Positions 7,915 to 16,556 of a stretch of DNA of 43,506 nucleotides are shown here, one piece after another. The DNA comes from Sphaerimonospora thailandensis (GTDB taxonomy: Bacteria; Actinomycetota; Actinomycetes; Streptosporangiales; Streptosporangiaceae), in the NCBI RefSeq assembly GCF_016863115.1, contig NZ_BOOG01000055.1, positions 1 to 43,506 on the forward strand. Direction: 5' to 3'. The notes beneath the pieces were generated by a model, which was given only the letters and a program-made list of their open reading frames with translations, ran no database searches and was not told the origin of the DNA. Within the stretch, counting starts at the first letter, position 1. Each line of letters starts with the position of its first letter. The translations under genes and the position numbers were made by a program.

Positions 7915-9147
7915 TCAGGCGATTTGGGAGGCCGCGGCTCTGGCAGGCAGAGCCGGGTGAGCGAGGCGCGAGTAGGCGTAGGCGGCGGAGACAAGGGTCG
8001 TGTGGTGGTGCCATCCCGGGTAGGAGCGGCCAGAGAAGCCGAGGTACTGTAAACGCTCGTTCATGCAGTTCACCGTCACCTTTGAGCTTGCGTGCATGAC
8101 GACGAGTTCGAGGAGTTCCTCCAGCCGTCTTTCTGTGAGATTCGTCAGCCAGATGGGGCTCTGCTCGGGAACATCGTCGCCCGGCTCGGCGAACAACCGA
8201 TAGACATGCCGGGGGCTGGCGGGCAGGCGGATCAATGCTGACAGGATCTGCGTTTGGCGGAAGTCACCGTTGTCACCCATCATTGTGGCCGTGTACACGT
8301 ACCGGCGGCGGTACAGCTCCAGGCATCTCGACGCACTGAGAGCGGCACCGTGTTGAGAAAAATGACCGGAGCGGTGCATCCGGGGTACTTCATCAGCGGC
8401 CACCCTCAACCGGGGATTGACCGCGATGACGAAGCCGGCCTTGAGCGACTCAAGCGTGGATATGGCAGCGCCCAGCTCGCCGGCTTCACTCAGGTCAGCC
8501 ACTATGGGCACATTCGGCCTTCCCGCCCGTCGCACCGAACGTTTGATGAGATCGAGGGCGAGCTGCCAGCTCGGCTCCGAGGTAGCCGTCGTGGGAATCC
8601 GTGCCTCCTGTCTCAGTTGGTCGTCCTTGACCCATTCCTCGGGCAGGTGCAAGTGCCAGTCCACTGGGAAGTTCGCCCCAGGGCAGGAGAGGAACAGGGT
8701 AGTCACCGCCTGGCAGTTCACCGTGCGCCCTGTTTGGGAGTCAAACCGTTGATGCACCCCAACCAGCCGATCGCCCCGCTTGGAGAGCGTGATCTGCGGT
8801 ATCGTCCACGCGCGAACAGAGGCTCGCTGCTCCACCCACGCGGCCAGCGCACGGCGCGGCGCATCCCAACTCCAGGTGCTTCCGTTGATGAACTGCTGCA
8901 GCGAATGCCAGGATGACGGTGACCCCGAGGCCGTTTCGGCGAGGCGACGCATGGACTTCTTTCCCTGGGTGAGCAGCAGTCCCCGTAGATAGACACGAGC
9001 CCACCGCCTTTGGTCGACCCGAGACAGGGAAGCGAAGACCTCATCGGCCAAGGCATCCACTGCGTGTACGTCAACCGGTGCCGTATCTCGTGTGCTGCCG
9101 AGTAACAAGAGCGCCCCTTTCGTACACCAAAATACGCTGGAGACCAT
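7915..9147 (-). CDS. IS701-family transposase homologue, probably lacking a catalytic Asp
   Basis: A 410-residue DDE-superfamily protein. IS701 landmarks are LSRVDQRRWARVYLRGLLL, KSMRRLAE, HSLQQFIN, RLVGVHQRF, GRTVNCQAV, FPVDWHLHLPEEWVKDD and VPIVADLSEAGELG. The segment that in active IS701 enzymes reads like IDETGF-KKG is here TIPQITLSKRG, so the first catalytic aspartate appears replaced by Pro. The second (PVDWHL) and a later (IVADLSE) acidic position remain. I see no terminal inverted repeats or target duplication. It lies 23 nt downstream of, and co-directional with, the XRE regulator gene. Such IS701-like genes recur in actinomycete metabolite loci (my recollection), so an inactive or domesticated role is possible. 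Confidence 0.7.
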   Translation of the reverse strand: MVSSVFWCTKGALLLLGSTRDTAPVDVHAVDALADEVFASLSRVDQRRWARVYLRGLLLTQGKKSMRRLAETASGSPSSWHSLQQFINGSTWSWDAPRRALAAWVEQRASVRAWTIPQITLSKRGDRLVGVHQRFDSQTGRTVNCQAVTTLFLSCPGANFPVDWHLHLPEEWVKDDQLRQEARIPTTATSEPSWQLALDLIKRSVRRAGRPNVPIVADLSEAGELGAAISTLESLKAGFVIAVNPRLRVAADEVPRMHRSGHFSQHGAALSASRCLELYRRRYVYTATMMGDNGDFRQTQILSALIRLPASPRHVYRLFAEPGDDVPEQSPIWLTNLTERRLEELLELVVMHASSKVTVNCMNERLQYLGFSGRSYPGWHHHTTLVSAAYAYSRLAHPALPARAAASQIA

Positions 9148-9170
9148 AACATTCCGAATTCGGCTGCAGA

Positions 9171-10109
9171 CTAAAGCCCCATTTCGGAACGCGGATTCGC
9201 GTCCTGCCGCCGGGCATCCGCCTGCTCGCTGGCTGTCATCACCGGTTCAAACTCCTGGGCGGAAAGACTGAGAAGACGCAGTGCGGTCTCAGAGGGCGAA
9301 CCTGATGCGGCGCTGTAGGCGGTGATGCGCTGTCCCGAACTGCCGGGGATGAGGAGGTTCTCGAAGTAGAGCTCCATCGAGCCCACGATTGGGTGACAGA
9401 ATTGCTTGATGCCTGAGGTGCACGTTCGTACCGGATGCCGGGCCCAGCGTGCGGCGAATTCCTCGCTCTGGATGACAAGCTGGCCGATGAGCTCGGCCAG
9501 CCTGCGGTCATCCGGATGACGTCCAGCCACCAGGCGCAGGGAGGCGACGGCGAGCGTGGCTTCCTCAGGCCAGTTCGGGTAGAGCTCGCGGAAATGCTCA
9601 TCAAGAAAGACCATTCGGGTCAGGTTGGGCCGTACAGACGCGTTGTCGGGGGCCGCGGGGTCTATGTGGCCGGCGAGCAGCGCGTGGCCGAGTCGGTTCC
9701 AGGCCAGGATGTCGTTCCTGCGGTCCAGCACCAGAGCGGGCACCTCTGCCATCGCTTCCAGCAGTTGCCGGGCCGAGCGACTCGCGTGTTCGGGCCGCGG
9801 CGGGACCGGCCGCGCGGGCGCCGAGGGCCGGGCGAGATGCTTGAGATAGGCCGTTTCGTCCTCCGTCAACTGGAGGGCGCGGGCCAGCGCGTCGAGCACG
9901 GCATCGGAGGCGCCCGCCGCTCGGCCCTGCTCCAGGCGGGTGTAGTGGGTCACGCTCACGCCGGCGAGGATCGCCAGTTCCTCGCGGCGCAGCCCCGACA
10001 CCCGTCGGCGCGTGCCGTACGCCTTCAGCCCCAGCTCCTCGGGATTCAGTTTGGCCCGCCGGCTCTTGAGAAAGTCTCCCAGTTCCTTCGCTCTGTCCAC
10101 GGGTTTCAT
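9171..10109 (-). CDS. XRE/MmyB-type transcriptional regulator
   Basis: A 312-residue regulator with an N-terminal helix-turn-helix at about residues 9-75 (FLKSRRAKLNPEELGL, RRVSGLRREELAILAGVSVT, YTRLEQGR) and a C-terminal MmyB-like ligand-binding domain (about 105-275: VLDRRNDILAWNRLGHALL, PNLTRMVFLDEHFRELYPNW, IVGSMELYFENLLIPGSSGQ). MmyB-domain regulators are thought to bind a small hydrophobic or fatty-acid-like ligand and usually control a divergent oxidoreductase or exporter. Here the divergent gene is a DHA2 exporter 153 bp away, with an inverted repeat in the gap, so control of the 10263-13971 operon is the natural inference. No strong Shine-Dalgarno precedes the ATG. Confidence 0.9.
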   Translation of the reverse strand: MKPVDRAKELGDFLKSRRAKLNPEELGLKAYGTRRRVSGLRREELAILAGVSVTHYTRLEQGRAAGASDAVLDALARALQLTEDETAYLKHLARPSAPARPVPPRPEHASRSARQLLEAMAEVPALVLDRRNDILAWNRLGHALLAGHIDPAAPDNASVRPNLTRMVFLDEHFRELYPNWPEEATLAVASLRLVAGRHPDDRRLAELIGQLVIQSEEFAARWARHPVRTCTSGIKQFCHPIVGSMELYFENLLIPGSSGQRITAYSAASGSPSETALRLLSLSAQEFEPVMTASEQADARRQDANPRSEMGL

Positions 10110-10147
10110 GATGCGTGCTGAGAACAGCGGAGTGCCAGCGGAACCCT

Positions 10148-10165
10148 GGTCATGAAATGACTACC
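10148..10165. promoter_or_regulatory. Candidate operator in the regulator/exporter divergent promoter
   Basis: GGTCATGAAATGACTACC is an imperfect inverted repeat (arms TGGTCAT and ATGACTA about a GAA centre, 6 of 7 paired) 38 bp upstream of the XRE regulator and 98 bp upstream of the exporter. Its position fits a site for the adjacent regulator; binding is inference. Confidence 0.35.
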
Positions 10166-10262
10166 TTCCCGGATGCCAGCCTGATCCCGGTTCTGGTTGA
10201 CCACTGGGAAACGGATGAACCTTTTCTCGTCATAGTTACCGAGAGGAAAGGCTCTCACGATC

Positions 10263-11711
10263 ATGTCGACCGCCGACATCGCCGCCAAGGCCGCGTCCCA
10301 GAGCGCGCCCCAACGGCTGACTCCCCGGCTGCTGCTGGTGCTGGTCATCCTGCTGGCTGCCCAGTTCATGCTGGCCGTGGACTTCTCCATCCTCAACGTT
10401 GCCCTGCCGGTCATCGGTGAAGGGCTGGGCTTCTCGTTGGCGCATCTGCAGTGGATCGCCACCGCCTTCGCGCTCTGCGCCGCCGGGTTCACCTTGCTGT
10501 TCGGCAGACTGGCGGACCTCCTCGGCCGCCGCAGCATCTTTCTGGGCGGGCTTGTCGTCCTGGGTGCCGCCTCGCTGATTGGCGGCCTGGCGCAGAGTCC
10601 AGAAGCACTGATCATCGCTCGGATCTTCCAGGGACTGGCCACCGCGGCGGTCACCCCGGCCGGGCTTTCCCTGCTGACCACGTCGTTCCCGGAGGGTCCC
10701 CTGCGGGAACGGGCACTCGGCCTCAACGGCGCGTTGATGTCTGCCGGTTTCACCACCGGCGCCATCCTGGGTGGACTGTTGACCGACCTGCTCTCCTGGC
10801 GGTGGGCGTTCTTCATCAACGTACCGGTGTCCGCGCTCGTGCTCATCGTGGCACCTACCGTGATCAAAGAGTCCAGGCCGGCGAGCAGGCCGAAGCTGGA
10901 CGTTCCCGGCGCGCTCAGTGTCACCCTCGGACTGCTCGCCATCGTCTTCGGCCTCACCCAGGCCGGAGAACACGGCTGGGGCGCGACCAGCGCCCTCGGC
11001 CCGCTGGCCGTCGGCGGGCTGCTGCTGGTGGTGTTCTACCTCGTCGAACGGCGGGCCGTCGCACCCCTGGTGCCGCTGGGAGTGCTGGGCAAGCGCACAG
11101 TCGCTTGGGGGAACATCGCAGGGTTTATCGCGTTCCTGACCGAGACCTCCCTGGTCTTCCTGCTGACGCTCTACCTGCAGAACGTTCTGGGCTTCTCGCC
11201 ACTGGCAGCCGGGCTCTCCTTTGGTGTGCTCGGTCTCGGCACCGTGGTCGGCGGTTCGATCGCGCCGAAGGTGATCGGCAGGATCGGTACCCGCTCCACG
11301 CTCATCACCGGTGGTCTGGTGCAGACCATCTTCACTGCCGCCCTGCTCGGGCTGGGAGACGACCGTTCCTCGATGTGGCTGCTCCTTGTGGCCACCTTCG
11401 CCGGCGGTGTCGGGAACATGCTGGTCATTGTCGGGTTCATGGTCACCGCCACCTCCGGCCTACCCAACCGTGAGCAGGGCCTGGCGACCGGCCTGGCCAC
11501 CATGACCCAGCAGATCGGCATCACCATGGGCACCCCGATCATGAGTGCCATCTCCACGTCGGCGATCGTCGGCACCGGTGCGGCGGCCATGCTCGGCGGC
11601 CTGAAGGTGGCCATCGCGGTGAACGCCGCCATCGTGCTGGTGGGCGTCCTCACCAGTCTGGCCTTCCTGCACAAGCCCACTTCTGCGCGTGCCGCGCATC
11701 AGGAGGTCTGA
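10263..11711 (+). CDS. DHA2-family MFS drug exporter (EmrB/QacA type)
   Basis: A 482-residue protein with about 14 predicted helices that should extrude a small hydrophobic compound using the proton gradient. It has the DHA2 motif VDFSILNVALPVIGEGL in helix 1, the cytoplasmic loop FGRLADLLGRRSIF, the antiporter motif in GFTTGAILGGLL and LSWRWAFFINVP. AGGAAAGG precedes the ATG at 10263. It is the first gene of a four-gene operon and overlaps the next gene as TGATG. The divergent XRE regulator probably controls it. In this setting it is the best candidate for self-resistance or product export. Confidence 0.92.
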   Translation: MSTADIAAKAASQSAPQRLTPRLLLVLVILLAAQFMLAVDFSILNVALPVIGEGLGFSLAHLQWIATAFALCAAGFTLLFGRLADLLGRRSIFLGGLVVLGAASLIGGLAQSPEALIIARIFQGLATAAVTPAGLSLLTTSFPEGPLRERALGLNGALMSAGFTTGAILGGLLTDLLSWRWAFFINVPVSALVLIVAPTVIKESRPASRPKLDVPGALSVTLGLLAIVFGLTQAGEHGWGATSALGPLAVGGLLLVVFYLVERRAVAPLVPLGVLGKRTVAWGNIAGFIAFLTETSLVFLLTLYLQNVLGFSPLAAGLSFGVLGLGTVVGGSIAPKVIGRIGTRSTLITGGLVQTIFTAALLGLGDDRSSMWLLLVATFAGGVGNMLVIVGFMVTATSGLPNREQGLATGLATMTQQIGITMGTPIMSAISTSAIVGTGAAAMLGGLKVAIAVNAAIVLVGVLTSLAFLHKPTSARAAHQEV

Positions 11712-12511
11712 TGGGGGGCGACGGAGTGCGGTGCGCGGACCTCGCCATCGATGCGGGGACCCACTTCATACCCATCCGGATCTTCCAGCCCGAGGCCGGC
11801 TCTGGCGGCCTACTGGTCTGGGCCCACGGCGGCAGCTGGATCACGGGTTCCTTGGACCAGTGGCACGGGGCGACGACAGAGTTCGCCTGCGTGTCCGGCT
11901 GGACAGTGATCAGCGTCGGCTACCGGCTGGCACCGCAGCACCGTCACCCCGCCCAGCTCGACGACGTGTTGGCCGCGCTGGCCTGGGCCGAGGCCAACGA
12001 CGATGGGGAGAGCCCGCTCCTGGCTGTCGGCGGCGACAGCGCAGGCGGCACCATCGCGGCGTGTGCCGCGTTGGTCCGGCGTGATCGCGGCATGCCGCTG
12101 GCCGCACAGGTTCTCGCCTACCCGCCATTCGACCCCCAGTGTCGCGCGCCGTCCTATCGGCGAGATCCCACCGCATTCCCTTCCGCCCAACTTCTCCGGT
12201 CGGCCTGGCAGAGCTACCGTGGCGATTCCATTCCGATGGAGCGGAGCGGCGAGCGTCTGTACGCCACGCCGCTCGAGGCGGAGCGACTCGACGACCTCCC
12301 CCCGGCCATCATCGCGGTCGGCGAACTCGATCCGGTCATCGACGACGTCACCGCCTATGCGCGAGCGCTACATGAGGCCGGGAACGACGTCACCCTCCAG
12401 GTCTTCCCGGACACTTTCCACGCGGCGTTCCTCTCTCCCTACTCCGATATGCGCCGCTGGCTCGGGAACGCACTGCATGACCACATCAGTCACCAGAGCT
12501 CACCGCAGTAA
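11711..12511 (+). CDS. Alpha/beta-hydrolase fold esterase (hormone-sensitive-lipase type)
   Basis: A 266-residue esterase. The oxyanion-hole motif is WAHGGSW, the nucleophile elbow is GGDSAGG, and the remaining triad residues lie in VGELDPVIDD and DTFHAAF. RLAPQHRHPAQLDDVLAAL is the typical segment between them. The AGGAGG at 11700-11705 and overlap with the exporter stop show translational coupling. It probably hydrolyses an acyl ester; since an acyltransferase is encoded in the facing operon, removal of a protecting acyl group is a reasonable but unproven role. Cytoplasmic, no signal peptide. Confidence 0.85.
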   Translation: MGGDGVRCADLAIDAGTHFIPIRIFQPEAGSGGLLVWAHGGSWITGSLDQWHGATTEFACVSGWTVISVGYRLAPQHRHPAQLDDVLAALAWAEANDDGESPLLAVGGDSAGGTIAACAALVRRDRGMPLAAQVLAYPPFDPQCRAPSYRRDPTAFPSAQLLRSAWQSYRGDSIPMERSGERLYATPLEAERLDDLPPAIIAVGELDPVIDDVTAYARALHEAGNDVTLQVFPDTFHAAFLSPYSDMRRWLGNALHDHISHQSSPQ

Positions 12512-12520
12512 GGAATCGTC

Positions 12521-13042
12521 ATGGACACCGCACTACCCCACATCGAAGCTCTGCGGCGGCACTTCGCCGACCTCCGTGACGGAACCCACGGAACGGAAGG
12601 CGACACCGTGACCCGCGAGGGCAAGGAAAATCACTTCAGGCGCGCCGTGGAACTGCTCCACCCCTATGCCGATCAGGTGCTGGAGGAAGTCAACGCGACC
12701 CTGCTCCTGGGCACCGGAGAGGCGCACGCCAGCGGATTGCTGGCGGCCCTGGACGGAGGGCTGGTCGCCACGTGGACTCTGTCCTGGCCGGAGCAACGCG
12801 AAACGGAGATCGGCCCGATCACTCTCATCGCCTACTTCGGCCGCGGCTTCCACCATCCCCACCTACGTGGAGCCACGGTCCACGACTGGCCGCTGAACGT
12901 GTTCACGCCCGAGCAGGCCGCCGCCGAGGTGCCGGTGCTGCGAGCCATCGCCACGGCAGACCTGCACAATCTGGTCTTCCAGCGTGACTACCGGATCGTG
13001 CCTGAGATCTCCGTACCGCAGCGCCAGGGGGGAGCACAATGA
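12521..13042 (+). CDS. Conserved hypothetical protein coupled to LLM oxidoreductase
   Basis: A soluble 173-residue protein with no family I can name. Visible features are RREGKENHFRRAVELL-like basic start, PYADQVLEEVNATLLLGTGE, LSWPEQRETEIGPITLIAYF, an aromatic/His-rich GRGFHHPHLRGATVHDWPLN, and LRAIATADLHNLVFQRDYRI at the end. The HHPH cluster could be a metal or cofactor site. It starts 9 nt after the esterase stop, and its TGA overlaps the ATG of the luciferase-like gene (ATGA), so it probably works with that enzyme. Confidence 0.7.
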   Translation: MDTALPHIEALRRHFADLRDGTHGTEGDTVTREGKENHFRRAVELLHPYADQVLEEVNATLLLGTGEAHASGLLAALDGGLVATWTLSWPEQRETEIGPITLIAYFGRGFHHPHLRGATVHDWPLNVFTPEQAAAEVPVLRAIATADLHNLVFQRDYRIVPEISVPQRQGGAQ

Positions 13043-13971
13043 ACCCGCGCTTCTCCGTGCTCGATCAATCCCCTATGGGCGACGGTTTCTCGACCGCCGA
13101 CGCACTGCACTGCACAGTGGATCTCGCCCAGGCCGCCGAGGAACTGGGGTACGTCCGTGTCTGGGTCGCGGAGCATCACGGCTCGGCGAGTTTCGCCGGA
13201 AGCGCACCGGAGATCCTCGCCGGCTTGCTACTGGCGCGTACCCGGAACCTTTCGATCGGTACGGGAGGGGTTCTGCTGCCCCGCTACTCCCCCGTCAAGG
13301 TCGCCGAGGTCTTCGGCGTACTGGCGTCGTTGTTCCCCGGCCGGGTAGACATGGGCATCGGCCGTGCCGGAGGGCCCGCGGACGACTTCACCGAGCGGGT
13401 CCACCTCCTGCGAGCCCTGGTCGGAATCGAGGACGGTCTGGAGTCGGACGCCTATGTGACTCCTCGGGCCGTCGTCCCTCCCCGATTGTGGCTGCTGGGC
13501 GCCGGCCTGGCCTCGGCTCAGCTCGCGGGCGAGCTGGGAACGGACTTCGCGTTCGCGCACTTCCTCGCTCCTTCCCCCGCACCCCATGCCTTCGCCAGGT
13601 ATCGGAAGCTACATCCAGCTGGCGACGAGGCGGGAGGGGTGCTCGCTGTGCGGGTGGTCACCGCGGACACCGAGAAACGGGCCGAAGCTCTGGTCCAGAG
13701 CGTGCTGCTGTGGCGTAGTCGCAAGGATCTGGGGGAGGATCTCCCTCTGCCGTCGCCAGAGGAGGCGGTGCGCCACCAGTGGACCGCGCTTGAGGCCGAG
13801 CGGGCCGCCGTCCGCCGCCGCCACCTGGTGTGGGGGACTCCAGAGCGCGTACGCAGACGACTGGCAGAACTGGCGGACGAGCACGGAGTCGAGGAAATCA
13901 TGGTGAACACCCTCACCGCCGATCCCGCCGATCGTCTCAGGTCCTACCAACTGCTGGCCGAGGCGGCCTGA
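13039..13971 (+). CDS. Luciferase-like flavin-dependent oxidoreductase (MsnO8-like)
   Basis: A 310-residue TIM-barrel enzyme of the LLM class that uses FMNH2 or F420 to oxidise a substrate. Landmarks are FSVLDQSPMGDG at the start, VWVAEHHGSASFAGSAPEI, IGTGGVLLPRYSPVKVAEVF, FPGRVDMGIGRAGG and the late RRRHLVWGTPERVRRRLAEL. The His pair in AEHHG is typical of the MsnO8 subgroup found beside specialised-metabolite genes. It is the last gene of the rightward operon and is followed by a bidirectional hairpin. The substrate is unknown. Confidence 0.85.
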   Translation: MNPRFSVLDQSPMGDGFSTADALHCTVDLAQAAEELGYVRVWVAEHHGSASFAGSAPEILAGLLLARTRNLSIGTGGVLLPRYSPVKVAEVFGVLASLFPGRVDMGIGRAGGPADDFTERVHLLRALVGIEDGLESDAYVTPRAVVPPRLWLLGAGLASAQLAGELGTDFAFAHFLAPSPAPHAFARYRKLHPAGDEAGGVLAVRVVTADTEKRAEALVQSVLLWRSRKDLGEDLPLPSPEEAVRHQWTALEAERAAVRRRHLVWGTPERVRRRLAELADEHGVEEIMVNTLTADPADRLRSYQLLAEAA

Positions 13972-13982
13972 CCGGATCCCGA

Positions 13983-14014
13983 CTGGAGGGCAGCCGCCCC
14001 ACGCTGCCCTCCAG
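13983..14014. terminator. Bidirectional terminator between converging operons
   Basis: CTGGAGGGCAGC (13983-13994) pairs exactly with GCTGCCCTCCAG (14003-14014) across an 8-nt loop. It occupies the 57-bp gap between the stops of the luciferase-like gene and the acyltransferase. Confidence 0.8.
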
Positions 14015-14028
14015 CCGGATTCCACAGC

Positions 14029-15210
14029 TCAGGTCACCACAACTGTGGCGGTCTTCTCCTGATCGGGGCTCGGGGCGGGGCGCGACGCCGAGCGACCGCG
14101 GCCGAAGCGGCGCATCGCCGGAGCTTCCACGAAGCGGAACAGTAACCACCCGGCCAGCAGGGAGAGGACGAAGAAGCCGACGATCACCGCCAGTGCCCCG
14201 GGGATGCCGAAGGTGGCGCCGTCCATGAGTGAGCGCACGTAGAAGATGGTCACGCCCTGGACCAGATAGAAGCCGAAAGAGACCTCTCCCAGCCAGACCA
14301 TGGTCTTGCTACGCAGCCAGGTGCGGCGGCCGGCGGCGTCGGCGGCCGCCACCGAAGCGATGAGAGCGCCGATCGGAATGATGGTCGCCGCGACGAAGGT
14401 GTACTGGAACGGCACGAAGAAACCCGCCGCGTAGCCGACTGCCATGAGCGCGAGGGAGACCCCGATGCCGATGCCGCGTGGCCAGCGCCCGATCAGCACG
14501 ATCCGTGCCAGCAGCATCCCGAGAGCGAACTCGAAGAGCCGACCGGGCGGGAAGAGGTACCCGAACCAGAACTGCATGTCGGAGATCGGAGTGATCGCCG
14601 ACTTCGGGGTGTCCGGCACCAGGTAGGTCGCCGCCAACTGCACGGCCGCTGTGCCGACGACCATGACGGCCGCCCAACCCCACAGCCTTCCCTCCCGTAT
14701 CCGGCGAACCGGGATGATGAGCAGGGGGAAGAGTATGTAGAACAGCAACTCGCTGCCGAGGGACCAACTGGGCGGGTTCATGCTCAGGTTGATCTGGGGT
14801 TGCGGGAAGAACGTGTGCACCAACAGCATGTTCGGAAGCCAGTGCGCGACGGAGGAGATGCTCGCGCCGGCGAACAGCAGTAGCGAAGCTGCGAACACCA
14901 CCAGGTGATTCGGGAAGATCTTGACTATCCGCCGGCGCCAGAACGCCGGCTTCCGGTCTCCCGGCACGGCTGACCAGGTGAGCACGAATCCAGACAGCAC
15001 AAAGAAGAAAGACACCCCGATGTAACCGGTGTTCAGTAACGCCTTCTCATAGGTTCCGGCAAGGGTGGGATCCGCGAACGGATTGATCGGGTCGTTCGGC
15101 GGAATCGGAGAGTTGGACAAGGAGGCATGGAAGAGGAAGACCAGCAGCGCGGCGAAGAATCTCAGACCGGTGAGGGAAGGGAGCCGGGCTGGCACAGCCG
15201 ATCCAGACAT
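14029..15210 (-). CDS. OafA-type membrane O-acyltransferase
   Basis: A 393-residue, roughly ten-helix acyltransferase-3 family protein that moves an acyl group, usually acetyl, to a sugar or other hydroxyl at the membrane. The family signature is at the N-terminus: RLPSLTGLRFFAALLVFLFH with the essential His, then GYIGVSFFFVLSGFVLTWS. Later helices contain FSLGSELLFYILFPLL-like WSLGSELLFYILFP and GFYLVQG. It is the last gene of the leftward operon, separated by 74 bp and a strong hairpin from the propeller gene. With sugar-modifying enzymes upstream, acylation of the sugar-derived product is the likeliest role. Confidence 0.88.
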   Translation of the reverse strand: MSGSAVPARLPSLTGLRFFAALLVFLFHASLSNSPIPPNDPINPFADPTLAGTYEKALLNTGYIGVSFFFVLSGFVLTWSAVPGDRKPAFWRRRIVKIFPNHLVVFAASLLLFAGASISSVAHWLPNMLLVHTFFPQPQINLSMNPPSWSLGSELLFYILFPLLIIPVRRIREGRLWGWAAVMVVGTAAVQLAATYLVPDTPKSAITPISDMQFWFGYLFPPGRLFEFALGMLLARIVLIGRWPRGIGIGVSLALMAVGYAAGFFVPFQYTFVAATIIPIGALIASVAAADAAGRRTWLRSKTMVWLGEVSFGFYLVQGVTIFYVRSLMDGATFGIPGALAVIVGFFVLSLLAGWLLFRFVEAPAMRRFGRGRSASRPAPSPDQEKTATVVVT

Positions 15211-15229
15211 GGGTTCTCCGAGGGGGTCG

Positions 15230-15260
15230 GCCGGGCGGCGCCAGCACGGCGCCGCCCGGC
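15230..15260. terminator. 13-bp GC hairpin inside the leftward operon
   Basis: GCCGGGCGGCGCC (15230-15242) and its exact complement (15248-15260) flank a 5-nt loop. It lies between the propeller gene and the acyltransferase and may act as a partial terminator or mRNA stabiliser, lowering acyltransferase expression. Confidence 0.6.
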
Positions 15261-15284
15261 TGATGGACTCTCATGGGTCATAGG

Positions 15285-16538
15285 TCACGGGGCGGTCGGC
15301 GGGATGGTCTCGTTGCGGTAGACCATGAGCTTGGCGTCCTTGGCCACGTAGTACTTCTGGACTGAGTAGGCGATGGTGGCGAAGTCCAGACGCCCGTCGC
15401 CATTGAAATCCGCAGCGGCGATCCTGGCGACGGACTCATCGGACACCCGCCACTTGGCCCAGACACCTCGGGCCGCGTCGATCGCCTTGTAGTACATGAC
15501 GCCCTGCCAGGGCCGCGGTCCACGCAGGGCGACCAGGAACTCCTCGTCCCCGTCGTCGTCGAAGTCGGCGCAGAGGATCTGATGTCCGGGCCCCTCGCCG
15601 TTCTCGTTGGGATCCCCGTACACGTCCAGCAGCGTGCGCTGCCAGGCCACCTGATCCACCGCGCCCTCGCCGACTTTGGTGTACACCGCCACCGTGTTCC
15701 CGTGGAACGGCTCGACCGCGGCCACGTAGGCCATCGGATCATCGCCCAGTCTGCCCGCGTGCACGTCTCCGCTGCCGCGGAAGCCCGTCTGCTCGAACTG
15801 GGTTCGCTCCCCTTCCCCGACGAGCTCGCGGATCCATTCCCGCCGGTCGGTGTCGTAGTACATCCAGGTGACCCCCTCGTCTGAGGCGAGGACCAGCGAG
15901 TCGCGGTCGGAGCCGGGAATGAGGCCGCCCTTCTTCTCCGCACCGTGAATCATCCGGAAGTTCTGATCGTCGATAACCGTCATCGGCCATTCCGCCGCGT
16001 CGAGAACATTGTCCGGCTGGGTGAACATCACGACCGGCAGCACGGCGTGGACGTCCGCCACGGCCACGATCGGGAGGCCGATGATCTCCAGGCGCTCCGA
16101 CTGGGTGAAGTAACCGGCCCGGAGCCGGTGCATCCCGATGGCACGACCGACATAGTGCTTACGCCAGCGGGTCGGGTCCTTGGCCGGGCTGCCCGGGTTC
16201 TCCAGCCAGGAGATCTTCCCGCCTCCTGGGTCCGGGTCCACGATTGTGCCGATCGGGCCATACAGTTCGTGGCAGACGATGATGTCGGCGACACCGTTGC
16301 CGGTGATGTCGGCGAAGTCCGCCCCCACCGGCATGCGGAAGCCGTCGGCAGCCAGCCGACGCGTCCACTCGTCGTTGTTCTGGTACCAGTAGATCTCACC
16401 TAAGCGCAGGCCGTACCCGAACAAATCGGGCCTGCCGTCGCCGTCCAGGTCGGCGGCCTCCAGCCAGTATCCGTCCCGCAGTTGGTCGGTCACCAGCTCT
16501 GGAGTGAACTTCGGAATGCGAATCTCCGGTGATGGCAT
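15285..16538 (-). CDS. FG-GAP beta-propeller protein resembling the N-terminal half of AUDH
   Basis: A 417-residue protein with repeated FG-GAP/VCBS blades: DLDGDGRPDLFGYGL, FADITGNGVADIIV, FDDDGDEEFLVALRG and FNGDGRLDFATIAY. Beyond generic blades it carries segments I recall from the fungal aldos-2-ulose dehydratase: LRDGYWLEAADL, GGGKISWLENPG, AIGMHRLRAGYFTQSERL, PFHGNTVAVYTK and TLLDVYGDPNENG. AUDH dehydrates 1,5-anhydrofructose or glucosone and fuses a propeller to a cupin region; here the cupin part is the next gene upstream. There is no signal peptide, so it is cytoplasmic. ATG 16538 has GAGGGAG 7 nt upstream, and the gap to the cupin gene is 18 bp. The comparison is from memory, not a computed alignment; chemistry is inference. 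Confidence 0.75.
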   Translation of the reverse strand: MPSPEIRIPKFTPELVTDQLRDGYWLEAADLDGDGRPDLFGYGLRLGEIYWYQNNDEWTRRLAADGFRMPVGADFADITGNGVADIIVCHELYGPIGTIVDPDPGGGKISWLENPGSPAKDPTRWRKHYVGRAIGMHRLRAGYFTQSERLEIIGLPIVAVADVHAVLPVVMFTQPDNVLDAAEWPMTVIDDQNFRMIHGAEKKGGLIPGSDRDSLVLASDEGVTWMYYDTDRREWIRELVGEGERTQFEQTGFRGSGDVHAGRLGDDPMAYVAAVEPFHGNTVAVYTKVGEGAVDQVAWQRTLLDVYGDPNENGEGPGHQILCADFDDDGDEEFLVALRGPRPWQGVMYYKAIDAARGVWAKWRVSDESVARIAAADFNGDGRLDFATIAYSVQKYYVAKDAKLMVYRNETIPPTAP

Positions 16539-16556
16539 GCTGTAACTCCCTCGGTG

